Shown here: piece after piece, positions 43,648-51,518 of the stretch | How the letters are laid out: each line of letters starts with the position of its first letter | Position numbering within the stretch: the stretch's first letter is position 1 | NCBI GenBank assembly: GCA_022360715.1 | Contig: JAKSCG010000141.1 | Location: forward strand, 1-51,518 | Direction of reading: 5' to 3' | DNA: 51,518 nt | DNA from: Halanaerobiales bacterium | GTDB taxonomy: Bacteria; Bacillota; Halanaerobiia; Halanaerobiales; DTU029 | Translations under genes and position numbers: made by a program | The notes under the pieces: model-generated | Seen by the model: the letters and a program-made list of their open reading frames with translations, nothing else | Told to the model about the DNA's origin: nothing | Databases searched by the model: none

Positions 43648-44496
43648 CTAATTATGATTTGTTTCTTTAATTTTAAGACAGTATTGTGTCACTTCCTGAT
43701 CTAATCTGTCTGGATAGTTATAATCGAGACTTTTACCAACTTGCTTAGCTATTTTTCTAAAAAGGTTAAGCGTATTGAAGAAAGCAGTCCAGTTTTCTTC
43801 AATGCCGGCACCGGCATATGTTGATTCAAGCTCTTCCCATGTTTTGCGTTCAAGATATTGCTTGAACTTTTTACCACACAATCCGGCACTTACCGACCAA
43901 TCATTTTTCATTCCGATATACCATTCAATAATCCGATGTAAAAAAGAATACCGGATAATATTGTCAAGCATATATTTGGCAAAAGGCATCTCATCTCGCC
44001 AAAGGTATTTGGGTACATAGACGGCATCCCACCAAAATTCGTGAACCAATGTCTGATATTCTTCGCTACCGGGTTTGTTGATTATGTATTGCATATAGGT
44101 TGGCTCAGCCAAATGCTCTAATATACCGTCTTTGTCAACAAGGATTCTGTAACCATGATCGTATGCAGTTGCTTCGATCTCCAGTTTGTCGGTAATTTGA
44201 AAATCAATCCGGACTCCATCTTTAAATAAAATTAATCTGGTAATCCGCTCCGGACTTAATGTTGAGCGTGGTTTATATGGCCACCGCACCATAATAGGCC
44301 CAAAAACGTCTAGCCATTGATCACTTTCTTTAAATAACCTCAGATCGTTGACATATAATTCTATATCGTAATCTGATAAAAAATCGATAGATGCATCAGG
44401 ACTAACACGTGAACTAGTTAAGACGGCAGCTCGAACTAATTCATTATTCTCTGCCCAGGCTGTCAAACATGATAAAACTTCCTGCTCTGTTCGCAA
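43648..44496 (-). CDS. ANT(6)-like aminoglycoside 6-adenylyltransferase family protein
   Basis: About 282 residues. The N-terminal nucleotidyltransferase motif LTSSRVSPDASIDFLSDYDI has the (G)S...SDYD pattern of streptomycin 6-adenylyltransferases, with the third Asp in DGVRIDFQIT. FWWDAVYVPKYLWRDEMPFA and the MKNDWSVSAGLCGKKFKQYL block are conserved in AadE-like proteins. The GS motif reads SS, a small change. TTG 44496 is chosen because AAAGGAGGA lies inside the extended frame that starts at ATG 44520. Distant family members may not inactivate streptomycin, so resistance is not established. Confidence 0.82.
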   Translation of the reverse strand: MRTEQEVLSCLTAWAENNELVRAAVLTSSRVSPDASIDFLSDYDIELYVNDLRLFKESDQWLDVFGPIMVRWPYKPRSTLSPERITRLILFKDGVRIDFQITDKLEIEATAYDHGYRILVDKDGILEHLAEPTYMQYIINKPGSEEYQTLVHEFWWDAVYVPKYLWRDEMPFAKYMLDNIIRYSFLHRIIEWYIGMKNDWSVSAGLCGKKFKQYLERKTWEELESTYAGAGIEENWTAFFNTLNLFRKIAKQVGKSLDYNYPDRLDQEVTQYCLKIKETNHN

Positions 44497-44619
44497 CAAT
44501 CTTCCTCCTTTATAAACCATTTAGTTAATATTTCAGCTTCAGAGGTCCTTGTAATTAATTCAATATAGAAACTAAATATCCTTTATACAGATCAAGCTAA
44601 TATAACATTACAACAACAA

Positions 44620-44895
44620 CTACTGTCCAGAATGTAAGAACAATTTGCTAAATTCGGTTTAGATGGTTCTCTATATAGGAAAAAGAGTCAAACACCCCTG
44701 TACAACCCATAGTTGACGGAAAACTTGAAACCCATATCATTGCTATTTGGTGCAATGAACCTCCTAAAGGCCATCAGCGTTGTACGCCTGATTGCTGACA
44801 AATGTGTAGAACTTGGTTTCCCATATGACAGTAATGCGTACACTAAATAAACCAACTTAAGTCTAAACTGGAAAAAGAGCCGTTGTATGTATGAA
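44620..44895 (+). mobile_element. IS630-family transposase remnant
   Basis: Short pieces in shifting frames: FAKFGLDGSLYRKKSQTPLY, VDGKLETHIIAIWCNEPPKG (44711-44770), RLIADKCVELG and TNLSLNWKKSRCM. These match the LxxAL.RK, DG..EA.LIAL.C..PP.G, LLADK.VELG and K..LKPW.KK blocks of IS630-type transposases. Both ends and much of the centre are missing and no open frame survives. It fills most of the gap between the ANT(6)-like gene and the lipoprotein gene. Confidence 0.6.
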
Positions 44896-44932
44896 AAGCC
44901 TGTTTTTTTTTAATGGTTATATATAGTAAAAT
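44896..44932 (+). repeat. Direct repeat copy 1 flanking the lipoprotein gene
   Basis: AAGCCTGT, a T run of nine, then AATGGTTATATATAG and TAAAAT. Copy 2 is at 45873-45906, after the lipoprotein gene, with a shorter T run and one base change. In copy 2 the AAGCCTG is the right arm of a terminator; in copy 1 the left arm is missing. Confidence 0.7.
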
Positions 44933-44977
44933 ATGTTATAGTAAGAATATACGAAATAGTTTAATTATGATGCAAAT
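44931..44977 (+). promoter_or_regulatory. AT-rich leader element shared with the zinc-ribbon gene
   Basis: ATATGTTATAG then AATATACGAAATA and TTTAATT, ~33 of 36 bases the same as 15947-15983. It stands about 60 bp before the lipoprotein ATG and may contain the promoter. Confidence 0.5.
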
Positions 44978-45025
44978 TTAAAGCTCGAGAATATCAATTA
45001 AAAAATAGAAAGGAGAGAATTACTT

Positions 45026-45838
45026 ATGAAAAGAGTAATATTAGTTTTAGTATTATTGGGGGTCATAATTTTACTTGTGGGTTGTTGGAACAATAATTTA
45101 GATGATCGAGGCAAAGGAAATTTAAAAGTAGTAATCAATTGGGATGACTTTAGTCGTTTGCAAACACAAATATCTTTAAACCAAATTTTATCCCAAAAAA
45201 TTGATTATGATCAAATAACCCATACCGGAGCTAGAGTTATATATCCAAAATATAATGCAAGTTTTTCACAAAGTGTAAAAAAAGAAATAGCTGAAGAACA
45301 AGGTATAATAACTTTTAGCATACCTTCAACAGAAAATGCAAAACTCTATGTTGTTGCAGTACGATTTTCTGGCCAAGAAGAAAATATGGAAAATAATAAA
45401 GCATTATGGTTTGGTGTCGTTGAAAACATAGCCATTCCTGTTGACGGAATAGTAGAAATAACAATGAATGATATAAATTGGACTACTGCTAGTTGGCGTC
45501 CCGGTGAAGGGTATGAAAACTATGCATTGGGTTTTAAAGCTCCTAGAGAAGAAGAAGTTCATAAAATACCGATTTATGTTAGAGATCCTTTTCAAGTAGG
45601 TGAAAACCCATCATGGAATCAACTATATGTAAAAATATGGGGACGCTCCAATTACGGTAATAATTCTAATGGTTGGAGACTATTTCAAATATATAACGGT
45701 AATGAGCATATTGGAGAAACAAATACAAAAAAATATCACTTCCAACCCTATATTGAACCTAGTTTATTTAATTTGACAAATGCTTCAGGATATTCAATCC
45801 CACCGATAGCTGATCGTTTTGAAGTCAGTTGGGAATAG
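45026..45838 (+). CDS. Lipoprotein of unknown function
   Basis: 270 residues. Signal peptide with lipobox: MKRVILVLVLLGVIILLVGC, Cys20 being the lipidated residue. The mature part is beta-rich: NLKVVINWDDFSRL, then ITFSIPSTENAKLYVVAVRF and VDGIVEITMNDINW, which look like immunoglobulin-like or carbohydrate-module strands. The second half (YVRDPFQVGENPSWNQLYVK) has no recognised motif. Anchored on the outer face of the membrane. Ribosome site GAAAGGAGAG. Flanked by direct repeats and AT-rich, so probably acquired or duplicated. Confidence 0.8.
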   Translation: MKRVILVLVLLGVIILLVGCWNNNLDDRGKGNLKVVINWDDFSRLQTQISLNQILSQKIDYDQITHTGARVIYPKYNASFSQSVKKEIAEEQGIITFSIPSTENAKLYVVAVRFSGQEENMENNKALWFGVVENIAIPVDGIVEITMNDINWTTASWRPGEGYENYALGFKAPREEEVHKIPIYVRDPFQVGENPSWNQLYVKIWGRSNYGNNSNGWRLFQIYNGNEHIGETNTKKYHFQPYIEPSLFNLTNASGYSIPPIADRFEVSWE

Positions 45839-45863
45839 TCTTTTCACACTAATCAAACAAAAG

Positions 45864-45885
45864 CAGGCTGAGAAGCCTGTTTTTT
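45864..45885 (+). terminator. Intrinsic terminator after the lipoprotein gene
   Basis: CAGGCT-GAGA-AGCCTG followed by six T residues. Confidence 0.88.
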
Positions 45886-45906
45886 AATGGTTATATATAG
45901 TCAAAT
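45873..45906 (+). repeat. Direct repeat copy 2 flanking the lipoprotein gene
   Basis: AAGCCTGTTTTTT then AATGGTTATATATAG and TCAAAT, matching 44896-44932. It includes the right arm and T run of the lipoprotein terminator and the AT-rich leader that in copy 1 precedes the gene. Confidence 0.7.
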
Positions 45907-45945
45907 TTGTATGTACAACGCATTCTAGAAATAGAGAGGGGTTTG

Positions 45946-46099
45946 ATGGAATATTATGACCCGATGGGTTTATTAACTATACATATTTTGATGACACCAT
46001 AATAAAGAAAATTGATTATGTTTGCTGATTGTTTAAGCGGAAAGTAAGAGCTCAAACTGGACATAAACTTTATGATATTTCAGTACTGGGAAAAGTATA
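45946..46099 (+). pseudogene. Truncated gene start, frameshifted (unknown family)
   Basis: After AGAGAGGGGTTTG an ATG at 45946 reads MEYYDPMGLLTI and stops. The adjacent frame continues plausibly as DGFINYTYFDDTIIKKIDYV, a stop, then LFKRKVRAQTGHKLYDISVL. It looks like the first part of a gene with a frameshift and a nonsense codon, cut off at about 46099. It sits right after repeat copy 2, where copy 1 has the lipoprotein gene. Confidence 0.4.
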
Positions 46100-46109
46100 A
46101 ATTCATTCA

Positions 46110-46300
46110 TGTCGGTTTATAATAGTGCTTTTTTGTACAGGTGCTGAATTCTTTTACTACCTTTGGCTGAAATCATTGACCATTTTATAGTATTTGGATA
46201 CTCTTTCTCCATAAGTTGTAAAGTCTTATATCCTAATCCCTATTCTGATAACTGGGAACTATACAGAAACTCTCTAAATCTTAGGTACCCTTCTTTTTTA
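46110..46300 (-). pseudogene. GNAT acetyltransferase C-terminal remnant
   Basis: On the minus strand GLGYKTLQLMEKEYPNTIKW and SMISAKGSKRIQHLYKKALL follow each other. They resemble the GIG..L...E....... W.L.T....N...YEK.GY end of small GNAT acetyltransferases. No start region remains and a stop precedes it. With the preceding fragment this accounts for most of the 45907-46390 gap. Confidence 0.4.
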
Positions 46301-46331
46301 TTATAAAAACTTCGGAAACATATTTTACTAG

Positions 46332-47939
<1,608 letters not shown>

Positions 47940-47983
47940 AATTTGGCGGATCTTCAAGATAATATAAGGAAATAACTGATGAC

Positions 47984-48017
47984 AGATGGTCCAAAGATCA
48001 TAGGGGCCATCTTTTTT
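47984..48017 (+). terminator. Intrinsic terminator after guaB
   Basis: AGATGGTCC-AAAGATCATAG-GGGCCATCT with one G-U pair, followed by a T run. Confidence 0.88.
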
Positions 48018-48224
48018 GGTTTTTAAATAGGTTTATGCAGGATTTTTAACTTGCTTTGGTTAAATAAAATATTAGCAATTTAGTTAGAATAAAAATAGAA
48101 GGAGAGTTGCCAAGTAAGATTAAAACTCGCTCTTGTTAAGAATTTAACAGTTTTTAATCGGCAAGAATTATATGATGGTAAAGGAATTAATTAATAAATT
48201 GGTATTCTTAAGGAGGGGTTTGTT

Positions 48225-49157
48225 GTGACTGAGCTTCAGCAAGAAAAATTGGTGATCATCGGAGGGGGGCCAGCGGGATTAACTGCTGCCATTTACGGGG
48301 CCAGGGCCGGTCTGGCTCCGATAGTCTTAATGGGTCCGGAGCCGGGGGGACAGATTACGATCTCCTCTGAAATTGAAAATTTTCCGGGATTTCCAGAGGG
48401 GATAAATGGTTTTGATCTAATGCAAAAGATGATCGAACAGGTGGAGAAACTTAATGGTCGCTTGGTGTATGAAGTAGTGGAGCAAGTCAGGTTTGCCCAA
48501 AAGCCTTATTTAATTCAAACCGACGGAGGCCAGTATCAGACGGAGACGGTAATAGTATCTACCGGTGCTTCTCCCCGTAAACTGGGTTTGCTCCGGGAAA
48601 GAGACTTGATCGGGAGCGGGATATCCTATTGTGCTACCTGTGATGGGGCCTTTTTTAAAGAGCAGGTGGTAGCAGTGGTTGGTGGTGGTGACGTTGCCCT
48701 GGAGGAAGCCTACTACTTGACTAAGTTTTGTGCTAAAGTATATATTATCCACCGCCGGGACCAATTTAGAGGGACGCAGATCCTGATTGAGCGGGTAAAA
48801 AACAATCCCAAAATAGAGATCCTTTGGGATTCGGAAGTAAAGGAGTTATTGGGGGAAAATAAACTAAGTGGAATTATAGTTGAAAATAATCGAAATGGTG
48901 TCCAAACAGAGCTAAAGGATGTACGTGGCCTTTTTATAGCTATTGGCTATCTGCCCAATACCGACCTGTTTAAAAACGAGTTGGAGTTAAGTAAAAAGGG
49001 TTATATTGTAACTGATCGAAAATATATGACCAACAAAGAAGGGATCTTTGCGGCCGGTGATGTTCAGGATCCGGATTACCGGCAGATCATTACCTCGGCC
49101 GGGGCCGGGGCTGCAGCTGCAATTGAGGCCGGAAGATATATTGATCGGCTTAATTAA
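48225..49157 (+). CDS. trxB: Thioredoxin reductase
   Basis: 310 residues. FAD site IIGGGPAGLTAAIYGARAG, redox centre SYCATCDGAFF (CATC), NADPH site VVGGGDVALEEA with the arginines IIHRRDQFR, and the FAD-binding end GIFAAGDVQDPDYRQIITSA. Reduces thioredoxin with NADPH; the HRRxxxR motif fits NADPH use. GTG 48225 after AAGGAGGGG. The C-terminus overlaps the end of a tiny convergent HTH gene by 8 bp. Confidence 0.96.
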   Translation: MTELQQEKLVIIGGGPAGLTAAIYGARAGLAPIVLMGPEPGGQITISSEIENFPGFPEGINGFDLMQKMIEQVEKLNGRLVYEVVEQVRFAQKPYLIQTDGGQYQTETVIVSTGASPRKLGLLRERDLIGSGISYCATCDGAFFKEQVVAVVGGGDVALEEAYYLTKFCAKVYIIHRRDQFRGTQILIERVKNNPKIEILWDSEVKELLGENKLSGIIVENNRNGVQTELKDVRGLFIAIGYLPNTDLFKNELELSKKGYIVTDRKYMTNKEGIFAAGDVQDPDYRQIITSAGAGAAAAIEAGRYIDRLN

Positions 49158-49323
49158 TTTTATCTTCCTCAAAAAGATCGGCTTTGACTGCTCTTACTGT
49201 TGTTAAGGATACACCCAATTTTTTGGCAATTTGATGGTCATTCATCCCGGTAGACCAGGCGACCAGGAATTCATGCTGGTCTACTTTGTTTTTTTCTTTT
49301 TTGCGTCTGGTAGGCGGTTTCAT
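49150..49323 (-). CDS. 57-residue helix-turn-helix protein
   Basis: On the minus strand AAAGGAGT precedes ATG 49323, giving a basic N-terminus (MKPPTRRKKEKNKVDQ) and a helix-turn-helix HQIAKKLGVSLTTVRAVKAD, ending with FEEDKIN and TAA at 49152-49150. The HTH pattern (xxIAKKLGVSxxTVRxxK) is clear and codon use is like the neighbouring genes. It is convergent with trxB and overlaps its last codons. A small DNA-binding protein; target unknown. Confidence 0.7.
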   Translation of the reverse strand: MKPPTRRKKEKNKVDQHEFLVAWSTGMNDHQIAKKLGVSLTTVRAVKADLFEEDKIN

Positions 49324-49505
49324 TAGCTGATACTCCTTTTTTACTTTTCTGTTCGAGCTGCTTCTTACTTATTTTATCCAATAATGACACTGCTTATGCT
49401 ATTGTGTTGTCTAACTAACGTTTATTTTGCAGGGATTTTTATATATATATCGAATATATAAAAGATAGAACAAAAACAATATCTTTTGCTATAGGGGATT
49501 GGTTT

Positions 49506-50186
49506 ATGAATGGAAAATTAATCGTAATCGAAGCGGGAACAGATGCTAGCGGAAAAACTACTCAGGCGGCTAAAATATATGAAAAATTGAGCAGACTCCA
49601 AACCAATGTCCATCAAATTAAGTTTCCTGATTATGAAAGCCCTTCGTCAGCTCTGGTTAAGATGTATTTAAACGGTGAATTTGGGAAAAAACCTGACGAT
49701 GTCAACTCTTATGCTGCTTCAACCTTTTATGCGGTAGATCGGTATGCCTCTTATCATAACAAATGGAAGAATTTGCTGAAAAAGGGAAGTATTATCATTG
49801 CGGATCGCTATACAACTTCTAATATGGTTCATCAAGCCTCGAAAATAGCTAGTATTGAGAAGCGAGAGGAGTTTCTTGACTGGTTATGGGATCTGGAGTT
49901 TAATAAACTGTTATTGCCGATCCCTGATTTAGTGTTATTTTTAAATATGCCACCAGAACAGAGTTGTCGATTGATGGATAACCGTCGGGAGCAAGAGCGT
50001 GATATTCATGAACAAGACCTGGATTATTTAATAAATACCTATCAAAATGCTTGCTGGATTGCTCGTAAATATAATTGGGTTATAATTAACTGTTTTGAAA
50101 ATGAACGGATTAAATCAATTGAAGAGATTAATCAGGAGGTATTTAAAGTAATTCAGGACCGGATTATTGAAAAAGGCGATTATTAA
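49506..50186 (+). CDS. tmk: Thymidylate kinase
   Basis: 226 residues. P-loop EAGTDASGKTTQ, the DR(Y/H) motif IIADRYTTSN, and LVLFLNMPPEQSCRLMDNRR as the lid/base region. Phosphorylates dTMP to dTDP with ATP. The common motif EGxDGSGKTT is slightly altered (EAGTDASGKTT), and the sequence between the P-loop and DR is longer than in E. coli, but the position before darA and holB is that of a standard tmk. ATG 49506; no strong ribosome site is seen (ATAGGGGATTGGTTT). Confidence 0.88.
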   Translation: MNGKLIVIEAGTDASGKTTQAAKIYEKLSRLQTNVHQIKFPDYESPSSALVKMYLNGEFGKKPDDVNSYAASTFYAVDRYASYHNKWKNLLKKGSIIIADRYTTSNMVHQASKIASIEKREEFLDWLWDLEFNKLLLPIPDLVLFLNMPPEQSCRLMDNRREQERDIHEQDLDYLINTYQNACWIARKYNWVIINCFENERIKSIEEINQEVFKVIQDRIIEKGDY

Positions 50187-50211
50187 GAACAAAGAAGGGA
50201 GAAATGAGCAG

Positions 50212-50541
50212 ATGAAGATGATGATTGCTATTGTCCATGATCATGATGCCCATATTTTGCTTGATGTTCTGAATAAGGAGGGTTTTAAGGCAACAAAAAT
50301 GGCCAGTACCGGTGGATTCTTACGGGAAGGGAATACTACCTTTATTATTGGTACTGACAATCAACATGTTGAGCAATTACTTGACATTATTAAGGAAAAT
50401 TGTAAATCCCGTAAAAAGACGATAGCACCGATGTCCCCCATTGCCAATTCTTTAGAGAGTTATTATTCCTTTCCGATGCAGGTGCAAATTGGCGGAGCAA
50501 CTGTGTTTATTATTGATGTCGAGCAGTTTCTAAAGATTTAA
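50212..50541 (+). CDS. darA: DarA/YaaQ cyclic-di-AMP receptor (PII-like)
   Basis: 109 residues of the DUF970 (YaaQ) family. KMMIAIVHDHDAHILLDVLN, then FKATKMASTGGFLREGNTTF with the STGGFLR loop that contacts c-di-AMP, and the C-terminal GGATVFIIDVEQF. It forms trimers that bind c-di-AMP. ATG 50212 is chosen since AAGGGAG lies ~10 bp upstream and this yields the standard length; the frame opens at 50167 inside tmk. Position tmk-darA-holB is the usual Bacillota order. Confidence 0.95.
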   Translation: MKMMIAIVHDHDAHILLDVLNKEGFKATKMASTGGFLREGNTTFIIGTDNQHVEQLLDIIKENCKSRKKTIAPMSPIANSLESYYSFPMQVQIGGATVFIIDVEQFLKI

Positions 50542-50581
50542 CATAAATACTTCATATTGTTGATAGTAAAGGAGTCGAGCA

Positions 50582-51518
50582 ATGAGTTTGAAAAAACTGG
50601 TTGGTCAGCATGCGGCTGTAAGGGTTCTTCAGGATGAACTTTCAACAGGAAGGATCCACCATGCTTATCTGTTTATTGGTAAGGAAGGTGTGGGGAAGAG
50701 AACCCTGGCCCTGGAATTTGCCAGGGCTCTTAACTGTGACAATAACCGGACTGATGGTTGTGACAGTTGTTTATCCTGTAGGAAGATCAGCCATTTTAAT
50801 CACCCTGACCTCAAGTTATTGGAAGTGGGTGAGGGAGATTCAATAAAAATTGAACAGATCCGGGAAATGCAGCAAGAATTAGCCTATAAACCGCTGGAAA
50901 GTGAGTATAAAATATATATAATTGACCAGGCTGATTTGATGACACCACAGGCAGCTAACAGCCTTTTAAAGACATTGGAAGAACCTCCGGAATATGCCGT
51001 TATGATTCTGCTGGCTAATCAGGTAAATTATGGGAAGATGCTTCCTACTTTACTATCCCGTTGTCAGAAGATCTATCTGTCGGTTATCCCGGAACAGATT
51101 ATTCAAGAAGAACTGGAAAAAAGGGGATTACCGCAAGAAAAGGTTTCCCTGCTGGCACGCCTGGCTGATGGTAGCCTGGGCCAGGCCCTCAATTTAGCCG
51201 ACAATCAAGAATTCCTTGCTTTGCGGTATTCTTTATTGGAGTTTTTGGGTAATTTACCGGAGAGTAGCACTGTAGATATTTTTCAGGAGGTAGATCGGGT
51301 ATCAAAGTTGCTTAGTAACCCGGATTTTAAAGCCTTTTCCCTCTTTGATCTGTTGGTCAGCTGGTATCGTGATCTAATACTGTTGAAACAGGGTCTGGAA
51401 GATCAACTGGTTAATTCTGACTTCATTGTGCAAATGAAACGACAGGCTGAAGAGTATTCACTGGATCAATTGCTATTAATTCTTAAAATGGTGAATAATA
51501 TGAAGGGATATATTAATA
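50582..51518 (+). CDS. holB: DNA polymerase III delta' subunit (5' part, cut by window end)
   Basis: 312 codons visible, open at the right edge. Clamp-loader AAA+ features: LVGQHAAVRVLQDEL, HAYLFIGKEGVGKRTLALEF (P-loop), a zinc module of four cysteines in NCDNNRTDGCDSCLSC, YIIDQADLMTPQAANSLLK and LEEPPE, then LPTLLSRCQ with the arginine finger. Ribosome site AAAGGAG before ATG 50582. It loads the beta clamp with delta and tau. The 3' end lies beyond the window. Confidence 0.95.
   Translation, partial: MSLKKLVGQHAAVRVLQDELSTGRIHHAYLFIGKEGVGKRTLALEFARALNCDNNRTDGCDSCLSCRKISHFNHPDLKLLEVGEGDSIKIEQIREMQQELAYKPLESEYKIYIIDQADLMTPQAANSLLKTLEEPPEYAVMILLANQVNYGKMLPTLLSRCQKIYLSVIPEQIIQEELEKRGLPQEKVSLLARLADGSLGQALNLADNQEFLALRYSLLEFLGNLPESSTVDIFQEVDRVSKLLSNPDFKAFSLFDLLVSWYRDLILLKQGLEDQLVNSDFIVQMKRQAEEYSLDQLLLILKMVNNMKGYIN

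Noticed and set aside
48105..48227. Two tiny frames before trxB (TTG 48107, 10 codons; ATG near 48170, 18 codons overlapping the trxB ribosome site)
   Set aside because: No codon or conservation signal; the first has a non-ATG start, and neither can be separated from chance in AT-rich DNA.

Overview
The window looks like the chromosome of an anaerobic, low-GC member of the Bacillota (clostridia-like). The reasons are the strong AGGAGG ribosome sites, frequent TTG/GTG starts, sigma-A type promoters with 17-bp spacers, two T-box leaders, a PorGDAB ferredoxin oxidoreductase, and the tmk-darA-holB order. The lineage call is an inference; there is no rRNA or other marker here.

Layout. 1-807: 3' part of an ABC-2 permease. 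963-4217: a large heparinase II/III-like lyase with a C-terminal LamG-like domain. 4257-8448: a FAD/Rieske oxidoreductase divergent from a beta-CASP metallo-hydrolase with a long C-terminal extension. 8460-12595: a MarR regulator and a heterodimeric ABC exporter, with a matching palindromic operator before each. 12639-15170: a LysE-type exporter, then PadR-FetA-FetB behind four GATATC-like hexamers spaced exactly 13 bp.

15300-21450 is a very AT-rich accessory island. Its intact core is a two-gene CBASS-type anti-phage system: a membrane-anchored NUDIX-domain effector and a CD-NTase with a C-terminal AGS-C sensor. Around it lie decayed genes: a minimal nucleotidyltransferase, a coiled-coil protein with a nonsense codon, a zinc-ribbon protein split by a one-base frameshift, a frameshifted membrane protein, an IS110-family transposase and a TrlF-like AAA ATPase.

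21493-28851 returns to core genes: PfkB kinase, CBS protein, cation/proton antiporter, YdcZ-like permease, DUF2508 protein, PorGDAB and another CBS protein. 28873-31667 is a T-box controlled valyl-tRNA synthetase. 31739-41944 is one sugar operon: ROK regulator, ABC importer (binding protein plus two permeases), split transketolase, L-fucose-isomerase-like protein, class II aldolase and FGGY kinase. Its substrate cannot be read from the sequence. 41954-43598 is a T-box controlled archaeal-type aspartyl-tRNA synthetase. 43648-46380 is a second accessory patch: an ANT(6)-like nucleotidyltransferase, an IS630 remnant, a lipoprotein gene between direct repeats, and gene fragments. 46392-51518 is housekeeping: guaB, trxB, a tiny HTH gene, tmk, darA and the 5' part of holB.

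No tRNA, rRNA or CRISPR array was seen. Family assignments come from recognising motifs by eye; no database search was run.
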